DNA of 50,665 bases. Source: Thermoplasmata archaeon (GTDB lineage: Archaea > Thermoplasmatota > Thermoplasmata > Lutacidiplasmatales > UBA184). The notes beneath the pieces were generated by a model. That model was not told the origin of the DNA. It searched no databases and worked only from the letters and a program-made list of their open reading frames with translations. Each line of letters opens with the position of its first letter. Position 1 is the first letter of the stretch. The stretch is from contig JAKIWQ010000009.1 in NCBI GenBank assembly GCA_022749935.1, positions 1-50,665 on the forward strand, in the 5' to 3' direction. Shown piece by piece: positions 23,559 through 33,160 of the stretch. The position numbers and the translations under genes were made by a program.

Positions 23559-26500
23559 GTGAGGGCAACCGCGCGCCACTTCGGGGGGGTCCTCCTGGTG
23601 GTCGCCATCCTCGCACTACCTTCCGGGACCGCGGCGCACGCCACCCGTTCCGGTGCGATCCTGGTCGGCTCCCCGATCCCGGCCGCCGTCGGTCCCTACG
23701 GACCCCTCGCCCCGATACTCCCCGCTCCGCTCGATCGGGCCGGACCTCCGCGACCCTGGACGTACCCTGGGTTCGAGAACTCGGCACAACCCGGACCGGG
23801 CGTGACTGCGGGAAACCCATCGAACCTGTCGAACGCGCTCCTACCGAGCACGTTCCTCAACACCTCCTTCTCGGCTCACCCGAACGGAGGGCGGGGGTAC
23901 CCCACCGCTCCGGCGCCCATGGGGCTCGCCGACCTCGGGGTGGGATCCGGCGGACCCTATGCCTACGGCACCACTCGGTTCGAAGCCAACATTACCCTCG
24001 CGTCGTTCGCCGCCTACACTCCGGGATACGCTCCGTGGAAAGACTCCCCCGCCTGGATGACCCTCAGCTTGAACGCGGTCGCCGTCGGGGTCGCGATCAA
24101 CGGTTCGCAGCCCACCCCGTACGATGGCACCTTCTGGGCCGAGAACGCGGTGCGGTTCAACGGTCACGAGGTGCAGTTCGAGGACAACCTATGGAACTTC
24201 TCCGGCACCGGGACGTGGCTCACTCCCGGGACGTTGGAGAACGTCACGTCCCTGGCGACCGCGTCGAGCCCGCTCGGGGCGGTCTACTACGAGCATTGGG
24301 GGCCCCTCTACCCGGTCTCGTACCCGCTGACCCTGGTCCTGTTCGATACGGTCGGTGTGGCCGGCGGGCATCCCGTGATCTACTACAACTACAGCCTGAG
24401 CACGCCGCTCCGCACCGTTAACGGCACGTCCGACCAGGTCACCTTCAACGGAGGGGCTTCGGCGAGCGACCCTCCGCATTTCGAGGTCAACGGTACGGGT
24501 TCGAACCCGTACGGACTCCGCGACGATGCCGAACTCGTGTTCGGGGGGGACGGTTCGGGCGCGAACGGGGACATCGCTTCGATCAACGGGACCGCGAACC
24601 TGAACTATTGGTCCTCCGGAGCGTACGTACCGGTTCGCTCTGCCTACGATTACGGCGAGGATTCCGGAGAGACCTCCGGCGGGCTCGCGACGTACTACCT
24701 GGGCTCGACCGAGTTCCTGAATGCCGGACCATCCTGGCTCTACGGGCTCTGGAACACCTCGAGTTCCCTTCTCGGACCCGCCGCCCCGACCGGATGGATC
24801 GGCATCCACGTCGCGCTCGCCCCGGAATTCGGGATACTCCTGGCGACCAACACGAGCGCCGAGTCGGCCACGGCCGGCGGAAACTTCTCGTTCGTTCCTA
24901 CCTCGACGGGGGGGAACGCGACCACCCGACTGCCGCCACCCCCGGCCGGCGACCCGTACGTGTTCCGGGGGTGGGCCGACGGGTTCGACCCCGCCCAGGC
25001 ATCGGTCACCGGGAACTCGACGGGAAACATCTCCCTGGGTCTGGTCTCGGATCCGAGTTCGTTCGACGTCCCCCTCTACCTCGACGGCGGAGGCCAGGTC
25101 GCTGCGTTCGGCACGGCCGGCGGGATGGGGGTCTCGTACTCCGCGCTGGGGAACAGCCTGCGGATTACCCGGATGAGCGTCGCGCTGGCGGTCCCGTTCC
25201 GCCAACTGAACGACTACCTGTACCCGACGTTCGTCCTGTTCGCCGCGGACAACATCTCAGGTAGCTCGGTCGCCGTGGACCAGCTCGTCCAGAGCGCGAC
25301 CTCCTTCACGTATGACTGGTACGGAGTCTCCGAACAACTGCCCGGGGCCACCCAAGGGTACTACTTCTACGGCGGGAACGGGAGTTACTCGGTCCAGCAC
25401 GTCAACGTGACCGGGTTGGTTCGCTCCATGGGCTTTGGTCTCGTGGAATCTACGGGCCCCACCGTCGAATTCTACGGGAGCCAGGGGAGCCGTGCGTCGG
25501 ACATCTCGTCCACGCAGACCACCGGGGTCCTGGTCGTCGGTTCGACCGAGACGAACCTCACCAACCTCACGACCCAGGGAGGGATCGCCGTGGAGTTCAA
25601 CCGAACGGAAGGAAGCGCCGCCTCGAACATCTCCCTCCCGGGGGCCCGTATCGACCTCGGACAGGCGGGGGGCGTCGGAGCCATGGTCTCGGAATCCGAT
25701 GGGATCGACCTCCGCCAGTTGGCTGCTCTCGCCGAGGACACCGCCGTCGTGGCGGACCATTCCCGGAATCTCACGATCGCCCACGTCACGGTGGGGAGCA
25801 ACGGCACGGGAGGAAACCGGACGGGTGGCGTGGGGATCTCGGGGAGCCATCTCACGAACCTCAACCTCGAAGATTGGACCGTCTCCTGTCCGTTGGCTCC
25901 CAGCCGGACGGGAGGCCCCCCGTACAACGATACCTGCGCCAGCGTGGGGTGGTTGAACGGGGGCGATCACCTCCGGATCGGAAACCTCACGTCCGTCAAC
26001 GCCTCCGGATTGAACGCGAACCATTGGACTCATGTCGCCGGGTGGAACCTCTCCGCCCGAGGGTACACGGCCGAGGCGATCACGAAGCTCAACAACTGCA
26101 CCGACGGGAGCTTCCGAAATCTTTCCGCGTCGGAGGGCGGGCTCACGATGTGGTACCTGGACTCCGATCGCAATTTCGCCTTTGCCCAGCTGAGCGCGAC
26201 GAGCGGAGGGATCGATGTGGCCGTGCTCACCCGGAGCGTGAACGCGACCTTCGACGACATCAATGTCAGCGGAGGCGGTGCCGGGGTCGAGGGGACGATG
26301 TGGTCCTCCGACCTTCGTTTCAACAACATCACTTCCGCCACCGGGGCCGAGGCGGTCGGGGGCACCGCCCTCTCCAACGTCACCGTCTCCCACGGCGCGG
26401 CCTACTCGGGCAGTCTGACGGTCATTCTTCTCGAATCGGAGAACGTCACGATCCGGGACCTCACGGCCGTGAGCGGTAGCGTAGCCGTCAGCCTGAGCGA

Positions 26501-28397
26501 CACGAACAACGTCAGCGTCTCGAACGTCTGGGTCAGCGGGAACTCGGTGGCCCTCAGTTGGTGGACGGGCACGAACGGATTGGTGACGAACCTCACGGCG
26601 TCGAACGAATCGATCGCCGCGCAGCTGGTCGGCATCACCCGAGCGAACCTCTCGGGAGTGAGCGAGGTCAACAACCGGTCCGGGGCACCGTACTTCAAGA
26701 ACTACCTCCTCGGAGTCATCTATCCGGACGGGCCGGTACAGACGTACGTCGATCAGGGGCTCGCGGTCACCAACGTCACCGCGGTGAACTGTTCGTTCGG
26801 GCTGCAGGACGTCTTCTCTCGGGGGCTCACCGTCTCCCATCTCCGGGCCTGGGGCTCGGGAACGGCCCTGCAGTTCAACGGGACCGAGTTTTCGACGGTC
26901 GTCGGCGTGTTCGCGGAGGGCGATGGGCATGGGATCGTGATCGACGGAGGGTTGAACGTCACCGTCGCCGGCAGCACGATCGAGGACTCGACCAGCTACG
27001 GGATCTACGTCAACGCCGGGGAGAACGAGACGTTCTACGCGAACAACCTGGTGGCCAACGACGGGGCGAGCGTCTCCGGAACCTACTATCCGGGCCGCGT
27101 CCAGGCCGTGGTCTACCTCGGCCAATTCGTCAATTTCACCTGGGAAGGTCTCGGAAACTTCTGGTCGGACTGGACGGGGAACTCCCCCTACCCCATCGCA
27201 GCCAACGTCCACGACACGGCCCCCGCGCCGGCGTTCCTCTCCCGATGGTTGGAGTTCGCCGGCGAGGGGCTGGTGCCGGGGCCCCGATGGGGGCTGACGG
27301 TCGACGACCGCCCCTATTCGTCCACGGCCCCGCTCATCGTGGTCCCCTCGTGGACCCTGCGGGAAGGGAGGCTGGCCTTCTCGGTCGCGCCCCCGGTCGG
27401 CTGGGGGGCGACGCCTCTCGGGGGGACGGTCACCTATCTCGGGAGCAACCAGACCGTACCCATCCGGTTCCATCTGCCCGAGTACTCCGTTCATTTCGTG
27501 GAGAGCGGGCTTCCCGCGGGCACGAACTGGACCCTCTCGTTCGCCGGCGCCCCGACCTGGGTAGTGACCACCGCGGGCCCGGCGGAGCTTTCGTTCACGG
27601 TGCCGAACGGGACGTACGGCGTCTCCACGCCGGCGGTGCCCGGGTACACCGAGACCGCCATCGAACCCGGTAGCCAGCTCACGGTGTACGGGATCAACGT
27701 CACCGAGCCGGTTCAGTACTCGCCGGTCGTCTACAGCGTGATCTGGGAAGAATCCGGCCTGCCGGCCGGCACCTCCTGGGGGGTCACGGTGAACGGGACC
27801 TTCTACGGTACCAACACGTCGCTAGTTGGTTGGGACGAGCCCAACGGCACGTACGCCTACGTCCTCTCCGGGCTCCCGGGGTGGCATCAGCACTCGCTCC
27901 CCTACCGAGGTACCGTCACGGTCTCCTCCCGCCCGGTCCTCGAAGAGACCGTTTGGTTCCCTGTCCGGTATGCCGTTACGTTCGCCGAATCGGGGATACC
28001 CAACGGCACCGCGTGGAGCGTGGTCTTCGACGGGCAGAATGTGAGCTCGACGCGTTCGACCATCTCGTTCGAGCTCCCGAACGGTACCTACACCTACCAG
28101 GACTTCCCCACCCTCCCCACGAGCCTCCGGGGAACTCCCTCGTCGGGGAGCGTGACCGTCTCCGGGTCGGCCGGGTTCGTGAACCTGACGTTCACGGCGC
28201 CTTCGCCCAGCCCCCGGTCCGGCGGATTCAGCCCCGCGATCTACGCGGGCCTCGGGGTCGCCCTGGCCGCGGCGATCGTGGTCGGCGTGGTCGCCGCGTG
28301 GGAGTTCCGCCGTCGCCCTCCCCCGGAGGAGCCGGAGCTCTCAGGAGAGGACCTGCCGCTCCCGACCCCGCCCCCGAAGGCGCCCCCCGAGTTCTAG
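23559..28397 (+). CDS. Giant surface protein: thermopsin-like, beta-helix and ESGLPxGT repeats
   Basis: 1612 aa. Signal sequence at residues 8-26 (GGVLLVVAILALPSGTAAH). Residues about 125-420 resemble thermopsin (A5 acid peptidase): TTRFEANITLAS, DGTFWAENAVRFN and VQFEDNLWNFSG. Residues about 600-1190 are Asn/Ser-rich right-handed beta-helix repeats of NosD type (NVTVSHGA, NLTIAHVTVGSN). Three repeats of about 80 aa follow, each with ESG(L/I)PxGTxW (near 1310, 1396 and 1477). A membrane helix at about 1560-1578 (AGLGVALAAAIVVGVVAAW) and an acidic Pro tail anchor it. Many NxS/T sites suggest N-glycosylation. The GTG start follows GTAATACC by about 33 nt. A surface-bound protease or adhesin is likely; catalytic residues were not confirmed. 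Confidence 0.8.
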   Translation: MRATARHFGGVLLVVAILALPSGTAAHATRSGAILVGSPIPAAVGPYGPLAPILPAPLDRAGPPRPWTYPGFENSAQPGPGVTAGNPSNLSNALLPSTFLNTSFSAHPNGGRGYPTAPAPMGLADLGVGSGGPYAYGTTRFEANITLASFAAYTPGYAPWKDSPAWMTLSLNAVAVGVAINGSQPTPYDGTFWAENAVRFNGHEVQFEDNLWNFSGTGTWLTPGTLENVTSLATASSPLGAVYYEHWGPLYPVSYPLTLVLFDTVGVAGGHPVIYYNYSLSTPLRTVNGTSDQVTFNGGASASDPPHFEVNGTGSNPYGLRDDAELVFGGDGSGANGDIASINGTANLNYWSSGAYVPVRSAYDYGEDSGETSGGLATYYLGSTEFLNAGPSWLYGLWNTSSSLLGPAAPTGWIGIHVALAPEFGILLATNTSAESATAGGNFSFVPTSTGGNATTRLPPPPAGDPYVFRGWADGFDPAQASVTGNSTGNISLGLVSDPSSFDVPLYLDGGGQVAAFGTAGGMGVSYSALGNSLRITRMSVALAVPFRQLNDYLYPTFVLFAADNISGSSVAVDQLVQSATSFTYDWYGVSEQLPGATQGYYFYGGNGSYSVQHVNVTGLVRSMGFGLVESTGPTVEFYGSQGSRASDISSTQTTGVLVVGSTETNLTNLTTQGGIAVEFNRTEGSAASNISLPGARIDLGQAGGVGAMVSESDGIDLRQLAALAEDTAVVADHSRNLTIAHVTVGSNGTGGNRTGGVGISGSHLTNLNLEDWTVSCPLAPSRTGGPPYNDTCASVGWLNGGDHLRIGNLTSVNASGLNANHWTHVAGWNLSARGYTAEAITKLNNCTDGSFRNLSASEGGLTMWYLDSDRNFAFAQLSATSGGIDVAVLTRSVNATFDDINVSGGGAGVEGTMWSSDLRFNNITSATGAEAVGGTALSNVTVSHGAAYSGSLTVILLESENVTIRDLTAVSGSVAVSLSDTNNVSVSNVWVSGNSVALSWWTGTNGLVTNLTASNESIAAQLVGITRANLSGVSEVNNRSGAPYFKNYLLGVIYPDGPVQTYVDQGLAVTNVTAVNCSFGLQDVFSRGLTVSHLRAWGSGTALQFNGTEFSTVVGVFAEGDGHGIVIDGGLNVTVAGSTIEDSTSYGIYVNAGENETFYANNLVANDGASVSGTYYPGRVQAVVYLGQFVNFTWEGLGNFWSDWTGNSPYPIAANVHDTAPAPAFLSRWLEFAGEGLVPGPRWGLTVDDRPYSSTAPLIVVPSWTLREGRLAFSVAPPVGWGATPLGGTVTYLGSNQTVPIRFHLPEYSVHFVESGLPAGTNWTLSFAGAPTWVVTTAGPAELSFTVPNGTYGVSTPAVPGYTETAIEPGSQLTVYGINVTEPVQYSPVVYSVIWEESGLPAGTSWGVTVNGTFYGTNTSLVGWDEPNGTYAYVLSGLPGWHQHSLPYRGTVTVSSRPVLEETVWFPVRYAVTFAESGIPNGTAWSVVFDGQNVSSTRSTISFELPNGTYTYQDFPTLPTSLRGTPSSGSVTVSGSAGFVNLTFTAPSPSPRSGGFSPAIYAGLGVALAAAIVVGVVAAWEFRRRPPPEEPELSGEDLPLPTPPPKAPPEF

Positions 28398-28418
28398 GGC
28401 GAGCGCCGTCTCGGCAAA

Positions 28419-28427
28419 CTACATATC
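28419..28427 (+). promoter_or_regulatory. TATA-like element of the ATPase-VWA operon
   Basis: CTACATATC centred 26 nt before the GTG at 28449; predicts a leaderless transcript. Confidence 0.55.
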
Positions 28428-28448
28428 CCGAGCCCAACTCCGCGCGCC

Positions 28449-29978
28449 GTGCCGACCGGGAAGGAGATCGCTCCCGGCACCCGTTCGAATGCGGCGGAGC
28501 TTCGGAACGCGAAGGTCGTGGTCGAGTCGCCCGGCGAGGCGTTCCGGAGCGAGATCCTCGCTCGCCTCGAGATCCTCCGGGGCCAGGGAGTCGAGCGGGC
28601 CGCCGCGATCCGCGCCCTCTTCCCGAAGACCGTCCTTCCGGAAACGACGTACGAGGACGTGGTAGCGGCCCTCGTCTCGGGCGCCCACGTCCTGTTCTTC
28701 GGACCCTCCGGGGCCGGGAAGACGAACCTCGCCAAGGACCTCTGGAACCTCTACCCGAAGGGGGCGTGGGTCGTCGAGGGGTGTCCCGTCCTCGACCACC
28801 CGCTCAGCATCGTCGTCCCCGAGATCGCCGACCGGTTCCCGCCCTGCCCCATCTGCACCCGTCGGTTCGCTCCGGGCGGGGACGCGTCGCTCTTCGACCC
28901 CGCGCGGGTGGACGCCTCCAAGGTGCCGGCCCAGTACGTGCACCTTCGAGAGGGGTTCGGGTTCGCGCGATTGCAGGGAAGCTCGGAGGTTTTCCCCGAC
29001 CACCTGACCGGCAACATCAACCTCCGCAAGCTCGAAGAGATCGGGGACCCGATGAGCCCGCTCGTCCTCGAGCCGGGGAAACTCCTCCAGGCGAATCGCG
29101 GGTTCCTCCTCGTGGACGAGATCGGGAAGCTCCCGCTGGGAACGCAGAACGTGCTCCTCCAGGCCCTCCAGGAGGGGACGGTCACGCCGGCGAAATCCCG
29201 GGAGAGCTTTCCGGGGCTGTTCGTGGCGGTGGGCACGTCGAACCTCTCCGACCTCGACAACATCAACGACCCGCTTTCGGACCGTCTCACGAGCCTCCAC
29301 GTCGGCTACAACGAACGCCACGCGGACAATCGCCGGATCGTCGCCCTCTCCCGCGGGACCGAGTTCCGGGGCTGGGTCCCCGAGATCCTGGTGGATGCGG
29401 GGGTCCGGGTCATCGAGGCCTGGCGGCTTCGCACCACCGACGACAACCCGGACATCGGCGAGGTCGGCTCGAACCGGACCCTGCTCGATGTACCGCCGCG
29501 GACGGAGGCGATCGCGCTGCTCGCCGGCCGCTCGGTACCGAGTTCCCACGACCTGCGCTCGGGGCTGGTCCACGCGATGCGGGGCCGGCTGAGGGCCCGG
29601 AGCGGCGAGTCGTTCCGCCAGAACGAGAAGCGGGTCACCGAGTTCGTCGACCAGTACCTCGGCCCGTCCCTGAAACGGAGCGCGGGCGTGTACTGGTGCC
29701 GGTACTTCCGGGAGACGCTCCAGGAAAGCGCCAGCGAGGCGGAGGCCCTGGTCGGGGAGGGACGGCGGCTCAAGGACGACGCGGCGCTCCTCGGCCAAGC
29801 CTCGGCTGACACGACCCTGTTCCCCCGGTTCCGTGCCTTCGTCCGCTCCGTGGGGGAGCGGGAGCGGCCCGGCGACGCGGTCGCTCCGTTCGACGCGGCG
29901 GTCACCGTCTATCGGCTCCTCGAGGAGCATTCCCTCTTCTCGTGCCGCGACGAGGACGACGACGACGCCCCCCTCTAG
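28449..29978 (+). CDS. MoxR/ChlI-type AAA+ ATPase
   Basis: 509 aa. Walker A FFGPSGAGKTNL (about residues 85-96), Walker B GFLLVDEIGKLP, sensor region FVAVGTSNLSDLD and an Arg-finger context PLSDRLTSLHVGY. An insertion between Walker A and B carries CPVL...CPICTRRF, a possible zinc knuckle. Such ATPases work with a VWA partner as metal-insertion or protein-remodelling chaperones (compare Mg-chelatase ChlI/ChlD and MoxR/VWA pairs). The VWA gene follows at once. The GTG start is placed by the TATA-like element 26 nt upstream. The client protein is unknown; the nearest candidates are the surface protein upstream and the helical protein downstream. Confidence 0.82.
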   Translation: MPTGKEIAPGTRSNAAELRNAKVVVESPGEAFRSEILARLEILRGQGVERAAAIRALFPKTVLPETTYEDVVAALVSGAHVLFFGPSGAGKTNLAKDLWNLYPKGAWVVEGCPVLDHPLSIVVPEIADRFPPCPICTRRFAPGGDASLFDPARVDASKVPAQYVHLREGFGFARLQGSSEVFPDHLTGNINLRKLEEIGDPMSPLVLEPGKLLQANRGFLLVDEIGKLPLGTQNVLLQALQEGTVTPAKSRESFPGLFVAVGTSNLSDLDNINDPLSDRLTSLHVGYNERHADNRRIVALSRGTEFRGWVPEILVDAGVRVIEAWRLRTTDDNPDIGEVGSNRTLLDVPPRTEAIALLAGRSVPSSHDLRSGLVHAMRGRLRARSGESFRQNEKRVTEFVDQYLGPSLKRSAGVYWCRYFRETLQESASEAEALVGEGRRLKDDAALLGQASADTTLFPRFRAFVRSVGERERPGDAVAPFDAAVTVYRLLEEHSLFSCRDEDDDDAPL

Positions 29979-30063
29979 CGACGCGCTCCGCCTCCCCGAG
30001 TGTGCCGGCTACACGGACGATGTCCGGTCGGACGACCTCCTGGACGCGATCAGCTCGGCGGCG

Positions 30064-31779
30064 TTGATCCGGGCCCTGGCCGAGGAGGGCCTCGAGGGGG
30101 CCCGGCGGCTCCTTCGGGCCGGGGCCGAGACCGACCCCGAACTCCGGGAGCGTCTCGAGCGCCTTCGGCTCCGCCTGCGGCGACAGGCCGACCGCCGGGT
30201 CGACCGGATCGTCACCGACTACGACACCCGGATCGCGGAACTCGACCAGGTCCGCAGCCGCTCCGACGCGGACGTGGCGGCCCGCATCGCCGCCCTCGAG
30301 GCCCGCCTCGCCGCCGCCCGGAGCGTCGACTGGTCGAAGATGCCGCCCACCGACCTCTTCGGGGACGTGGAAACAGCGCTCCTGCTACCGGACGCATCGT
30401 GGAACCGGCCGCCCGCGCCCGCGGGGTTCGCCGCCCGGCTCCGGGCCCTTCTCGCCCGGTGCGTGGCCTGGCTCCGGTCGTTGTTCTCCCGGCGTCGCGC
30501 GGGCCGTCCGGCCGCGCCCGCGGGCCGGACCGTGACGTTCGCGGTCGCCTCGGGGGCGGGCCGAGGACTCGGACCCTCCGACCTCGGCGACGCCCTGGCC
30601 CGGCTCTCCCCTCCCCAGCGCGAAGAGCTCTCGGAGAACGTCTCGAACTCGCTCCGCTCCCGGGAACGGGATCTGCAGAAGGAGGCGGAGGAGCGGCGTC
30701 GGGCCGCCGACGCCCAGCGGCGCGCCCTCGAGGAGGAGCGGGCCGAGGCGGAGCGCCGGGCGCGGGCGGAGACCGAAGCCCGAGTGAAGCAGGGGGAGGC
30801 GCGGCGGCTCGAGCGGGAGCTCAAGGAACGGGGGTTCGTGGCGGAGCGGGGCGCCAGCCTGGTCGTCACGTTCGGCCTGGTCGAGCGGTTCGCCCGGCTG
30901 CTGCTCGAGGAGGAGACCCGACGCTTGCCCGAGGGCGCCCGGCTCTCCCTCCGGGGGGAAGGGTCCACGGGGGTCTACGAGAAGGCCCGGCTGCGGCGGG
31001 CCGAGGAGATCGCCCACCTGGACCTGCCCGGCTCGTTGCTCGCGGCCCGCCAAGCCGGCCAACGGCATATCGACGAATCGACGAGCTACGTCTACCGGGA
31101 GATCACCGCCGAGCGGGTCCACGTCGTGCTCGCGTTCGACCGTTCGGGGTCCATGGAGGAGTCGGGAAAGCTCGACGCCGCCAAGAAGGCCCTCCTCGCG
31201 CTCTACGTCGCGATCCGCCGTCGCCACCCGGAGGCTACGATCGACCTCCTGGCGTTCGACAACGATGTCGAAGTGCTCGACCTCGTCACCCTCTGGGAGT
31301 GCAAAGCCGGCTCCTTCACCAACACCGGCGAGGCGCTCCGGGCCGCCCACCTCCTGCTGCAGGCCTCCCGGGCGAACCGACGGGAATTCTACCTCCTGAC
31401 CGACGGTCTCCCGGAGTCGTACACGGGGGAGGACGGGAAGGTCCACTCGGGCCAGTTGGACGTCGCGATGGAACAGGCGCTCGTACGAGCGGGCGAACTC
31501 GCGACGGTCCGGCCGCTCCGCTCGACCATGGTGTTGCTGAAATCCGCCCATCCCGAGTACGAGACCGCGGCCCGGGCGATCGCCCGGACCCTCGGCGGCG
31601 AGCTGGTCGTTACCGACCCGGGACGCCTCGGTGTCGAGCTGCTGGTCCGGTGGGCCCACGGGGTCGAGACCGAACGACGACTGCTGCCGCCCGCCCCGCT
31701 CCCCCCCGAGCGACCCTCCCCGGGTCGCGACGGAGCCCGCGCTCGCCGCCGGAAGGGCGACCGTCGGATGGGCGGCTGA
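30064..31779 (+). CDS. VWA-domain partner of the MoxR/ChlI-type ATPase
   Basis: 571 aa from the TTG used here; start uncertain. Coding-like sequence (RSDDLLDAISSAALIRALAE) reaches upstream to about 30010, but no ATG, GTG or Shine-Dalgarno site fits, so a rare start codon is possible. The N-terminal half is charged coiled coil (residues about 1-330, with long Arg/Glu/Ala runs). The C-terminal VWA domain has an intact MIDAS: AFDRSGSMEES near residue 358, the Thr of TNTGEAL, and LLTDGLPES. Ends in a basic Pro/Arg tail. Overlaps in function with ChlD-like subunits: metal-dependent recognition of a client for the ATPase just upstream. Confidence 0.78.
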   Translation: MIRALAEEGLEGARRLLRAGAETDPELRERLERLRLRLRRQADRRVDRIVTDYDTRIAELDQVRSRSDADVAARIAALEARLAAARSVDWSKMPPTDLFGDVETALLLPDASWNRPPAPAGFAARLRALLARCVAWLRSLFSRRRAGRPAAPAGRTVTFAVASGAGRGLGPSDLGDALARLSPPQREELSENVSNSLRSRERDLQKEAEERRRAADAQRRALEEERAEAERRARAETEARVKQGEARRLERELKERGFVAERGASLVVTFGLVERFARLLLEEETRRLPEGARLSLRGEGSTGVYEKARLRRAEEIAHLDLPGSLLAARQAGQRHIDESTSYVYREITAERVHVVLAFDRSGSMEESGKLDAAKKALLALYVAIRRRHPEATIDLLAFDNDVEVLDLVTLWECKAGSFTNTGEALRAAHLLLQASRANRREFYLLTDGLPESYTGEDGKVHSGQLDVAMEQALVRAGELATVRPLRSTMVLLKSAHPEYETAARAIARTLGGELVVTDPGRLGVELLVRWAHGVETERRLLPPAPLPPERPSPGRDGARARRRKGDRRMGG

Positions 31780-31844
31780 CCCCCCTTGCCGGTGCCGACC
31801 AACCTTTATCCGCCGACCGACCCGTTTTCGCCCCGGTACCTCCC

Positions 31845-32252
31845 ATGAGCGACCGATACGATGAGTCCCAGTTCCGCGAACACCTCTCCGACATGCGCAA
31901 GGCCGCGCGGGGTCTCGGCCGGGACTTCTCGACCGAGATCAGCAACCTCGACCGATCGATCGAACGGTTCGGCCGTTCGAGCGCGAAGGACGCCAAGTAC
32001 CTCGCCTCCGAGATCGAGGACCGTTTCTCCAACCTCGGTCGCGCCATCGACGAGGAGGCGCGACGCCTCCCCGGACGGATCGCCGACGGGGCGGCCCGGG
32101 CCGGCGGAGCGACCCGCGACGCGTTCGTCGCGGTGGGAAAGGCCACGAAGCAGGGGACGAAGAACGCGCTGGCCTCGGCCGCCGGCGTCAACCGGAAGCC
32201 GATGCGCTCGTGGAGCCCGCCCGACGGGTCCGCCCCGCGGGACGACGAGTAA
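31845..32252 (+). CDS. Helical protein of unknown function, 135 aa
   Basis: Not recognised. Residues 8-115 are a continuous amphipathic helical stretch (FREHLSDMRKAARGLGRDF, ISNLDRSIERFGRSSAKDAK, IEDRFSNLGRAIDEEARRL), like apolipoprotein or phasin-type proteins, with no membrane segment. CTTTATC at 31804-31810 lies about 38 nt upstream of the ATG, so it has its own promoter although it follows the VWA gene in the same direction. Its last 65 bases overlap the end of the convergent DNA methyltransferase gene. Confidence 0.65.
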   Translation: MSDRYDESQFREHLSDMRKAARGLGRDFSTEISNLDRSIERFGRSSAKDAKYLASEIEDRFSNLGRAIDEEARRLPGRIADGAARAGGATRDAFVAVGKATKQGTKNALASAAGVNRKPMRSWSPPDGSAPRDDE

Positions 32253-33129
32253 CCGGCGACCGACGGCCGGTCCGCTCCGCGCGCACGCGCTCGACCGCGA
32301 CCGCCAGGTAGTCCGGATCGACGTCGAACCCTACGAACGGGACGTTGAGGCGGACCGCGGCGACGGCCGACGAGCCGATCCCCACGAACGGGTCGACGGC
32401 GAGGCGGACCCGCCCCCGGCCGTGGAGGCGGAGGCACCACTCCGGCAGCTCGGGCGGGAAGGTGGCGGGATGGGGCCGGTCCCGGGCCCGATACCGGATC
32501 GTGGGATACGGGAGGAACCACGTGTTCCCCCGGCACCGTAGTCCGCCGCCGGCGCCGCGCCACCGCGCGACGTTCGACTTGTCCTGGTAGGGGACCCCGA
32601 TCGCGAGCCGGTCGAGGGGGACGTCCCCGCGTCGGCTGAAGTGGTAAACGTACTCGTGGGCCCCGTGGACGTACCGGTCCGACCCGACCGGCCGGTAGTG
32701 GCCGAGGCCGAGGTCGTGGTCGAGCCCGGAGGAGCGTCCGGCGGCGGAGCGGTCGATGGCGATCGACTTCACCCAGTGGAGGACGTTCTGGAGGACGAAG
32801 GTGCGCCCGACCTCCCGGGCCACGTCCATCGGGAGCCACGGGTCGGACGGGGACGCGCCGACATTGAGGAAGAACGAGCCGGCGGGGGAGAGGACCGTAT
32901 CGACCGCGTCGCGAAGCTGACCGATCCAGGCGAGGTACTCGCTCCGGGGTCGGTCGTCGGAGTACGTGGAGTAGGCGACCTTCCGATTGTAGGGAGGGCT
33001 CGTGACCACCACGTCGACCCCCTGCCGGGGGAGGCGGAGCGGGAGCCCCGCGATCGCATCCTCGCACCAGAGCGTGACCGCGCGGCCCCGGGCGAACCGA
33101 ACGCGCGCGAACGGTCGAGGGCGGGGCAT
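32188..33129 (-). CDS. Orphan DNA (cytosine-N4-type) methyltransferase
   Basis: 313 aa. Catalytic motif TSPPYN (residues 43-48) comes before the SAM-binding motif DPFVGIGSS (246-254), the order of beta-class amino-methyltransferases; TSPPY favours cytosine N4. RPHPATFPPELPEWCL before motif I is typical. The last 35 residues are a low-complexity Arg/Ser tail that overlaps the 3' end of the convergent gene. No restriction enzyme is adjacent, so this is probably a solitary methyltransferase for epigenetic or repair signalling. The recognition site cannot be read from the sequence. Confidence 0.85.
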   Translation of the reverse strand: MPRPRPFARVRFARGRAVTLWCEDAIAGLPLRLPRQGVDVVVTSPPYNRKVAYSTYSDDRPRSEYLAWIGQLRDAVDTVLSPAGSFFLNVGASPSDPWLPMDVAREVGRTFVLQNVLHWVKSIAIDRSAAGRSSGLDHDLGLGHYRPVGSDRYVHGAHEYVYHFSRRGDVPLDRLAIGVPYQDKSNVARWRGAGGGLRCRGNTWFLPYPTIRYRARDRPHPATFPPELPEWCLRLHGRGRVRLAVDPFVGIGSSAVAAVRLNVPFVGFDVDPDYLAVAVERVRAERTGRRSPVTRRPAGRTRRAGSTSASASG

Positions 33130-33160
33130 CGGCCCCGCGGAGGCGAGCGGGCGGATAGAC

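Noticed and set aside
24495-24516. ACGGGTTCGAACCCGT, looks like a tRNA T-arm
   Set aside because: It is a palindrome inside the thermopsin-like reading frame (coding NGTGSNPYG). No acceptor, D or anticodon arms surround it.
29833-30063. Upstream extension of the VWA gene into the ATPase gene
   Set aside because: The first two-thirds of the extension is an out-of-frame shadow of the ATPase C-terminus (runs of Ser/Arg/Thr). Only the part after about 30010 looks coding, but it has no standard start codon.
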